DNA from: Burkholderiaceae bacterium
GTDB lineage: Bacteria > Pseudomonadota > Gammaproteobacteria > Burkholderiales > Burkholderiaceae_C
Direction: 5' to 3'
Length of the DNA stretch: 5,909 bases
Assembly (NCBI GenBank): GCA_031276435.1
Contig: JAISNB010000005.1
Location: 1-5,909, forward strand
This document shows positions 5,253-5,909 of this stretch, piece by piece. A model generated the notes under the pieces. The model worked only from the letters and a program-made list of their open reading frames with translations. It made no database searches and had not been told where the DNA came from. Both the position numbers and the translations under genes were made by a program. Position 1 is the first letter of the stretch. The number at the start of each line of letters is the position of its first letter.

Positions 5253-5909
5253 ATGAATTCATTGAGCACAGGGCGCGTTGCCCAAACCTTGCAGCGGCTT
5301 TTTCAGGAAGCCGATCTGGCCGACCGGGCACTGATGGCGCAGTTTGCCCAAGCCGAAGACAGTGAGCAATTGGCGCACCTTGCCGCAGAGCGCCGCGATG
5401 TCCGGAGCTTTTACCGGAACTACGCGGACAATTTTCTGAACGTCATGCCCGAATACGGCCTGTTTCTCTACCAGTGCGCCCGCATGCGCCAGGCGACGCG
5501 GATTGTTGAGTTTGGCACGTCGATGGGCATATCCACCATTTACTTGGCCGCGGCGCTGCGGGACATGGGCGGCCGCGGCCACCTGATTGGCACCGAGCTG
5601 GAGCCGGGCAAGGCGGCACGCGCGCGCGCCAATCTGGAAGCGGCCGCGCTGGCCGATCTGGTCGAAATCCGCGTGGGCGACGCGCGCGATACGCTCGCCG
5701 ATGTGGGCGGCAAAATCGATCTGGTGCTGCTCGACGGCGCGTTCAGCCTCTACCTGCCGGTGCTGAAACTGCTTGAGCCGCACTTGAAATCGGGCACGCC
5801 TGTTCTCGCGGAAAACGCTTTCGATCAGGACAACAACGAATATCTGGCCTGCGTGCGCAATCCGGCCAACGGCTACCTCTCGCAGCCCGTTCCCGTCAGC
5901 GCGGGCCGG
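5253..5909 (+). CDS. SAM-dependent O-methyltransferase, class I (3' end outside window)
   Basis: An open frame of 219 codons runs from ATG 5253 to the last base with no stop, so the C-terminus is missing. AGGA at 5240-5243, 9 bases upstream, supports the start. After a helical N-terminal region of about 60 residues come the class I SAM-binding motifs: VEFGTSMGIST (motif I, 85-95), IGTELEPGKAARARANL (motif II acidic residues E115/E117 on the SAM ribose), GDARDTL (motif III) and IDLVLLDGAFSLY (motif IV, D156 and D161), followed by LEPHLKSGTPVLAENA. This layout is that of the O-methyltransferase family related to catechol and caffeoyl-CoA methyltransferases (about 220-230 residues), so probably only a few residues are cut off. 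It would methylate a hydroxyl on a small cytoplasmic substrate that cannot be named. It lies divergent to the AraC-family regulator, which may control it. Confidence 0.88.
   Translation, partial: MNSLSTGRVAQTLQRLFQEADLADRALMAQFAQAEDSEQLAHLAAERRDVRSFYRNYADNFLNVMPEYGLFLYQCARMRQATRIVEFGTSMGISTIYLAAALRDMGGRGHLIGTELEPGKAARARANLEAAALADLVEIRVGDARDTLADVGGKIDLVLLDGAFSLYLPVLKLLEPHLKSGTPVLAENAFDQDNNEYLACVRNPANGYLSQPVPVSAGR

Noticed and set aside
4241..5365. 374-codon plus-strand open frame across the regulator
   Set aside because: The opposite strand encodes a clear AraC-family protein with cupin and paired HTH motifs. The plus-strand translation has no recognisable features and runs into the methyltransferase gene out of frame.

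Overview
This is a G+C-rich fragment with strong GCG/CGC/CTG codon preference. The left edge carries what looks like an IPTL-CTERM-type C-terminal sorting signal, a system mostly seen in Betaproteobacteria. With the overall gene content, this suggests Burkholderiales, probably Comamonadaceae; that assignment is an inference from style, not from a marker gene.

Layout, left to right. (1) Positions 1-233 hold the 3' end of a gene for an exported protein with a C-terminal sorting tail. A textbook intrinsic terminator follows at 269-312. (2) Positions 313-785 hold no convincing gene. The stretch is a mosaic of two families of short imperfect repeats, each in several copies; they create long but meaningless open frames. 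(3) Positions 880-4228 hold a tight three-gene operon: a GT4 (GT-B fold) glycosyltransferase, a GT2 (GT-A fold) glycosyltransferase and a capsular-polysaccharide-synthesis-type sugar transferase. Both junctions are ATGA stop/start overlaps, and each gene has its own Shine-Dalgarno sequence. The first gene most likely starts at a TTG at 880, not at the ATG at 556 that the open frame would allow. (4) The operon converges on an AraC-family regulator on the minus strand (4268-5083). The 39-base gap between them contains a 10-bp-arm palindrome. (5) A 169-base divergent intergenic region with dyads separates the regulator from a plus-strand SAM-dependent O-methyltransferase (5253 onward), which runs off the right edge with no stop.

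How the genes fit together: the three glycosyltransferases probably act in sequence at the cytoplasmic face of the inner membrane to build or decorate a surface glycan (capsule, exopolysaccharide or LPS). No flippase, polymerase or export gene is present in the window. The regulator and the methyltransferase form a separate divergent pair with no visible link to the glycan genes. I see no defence system, CRISPR array, transposase, tRNA or rRNA, and nothing I would call a new system. The most informative oddities are the repeat mosaic, the start-site trap it creates, the variant sorting signal, and an A8 tract inside the third glycosyltransferase gene.
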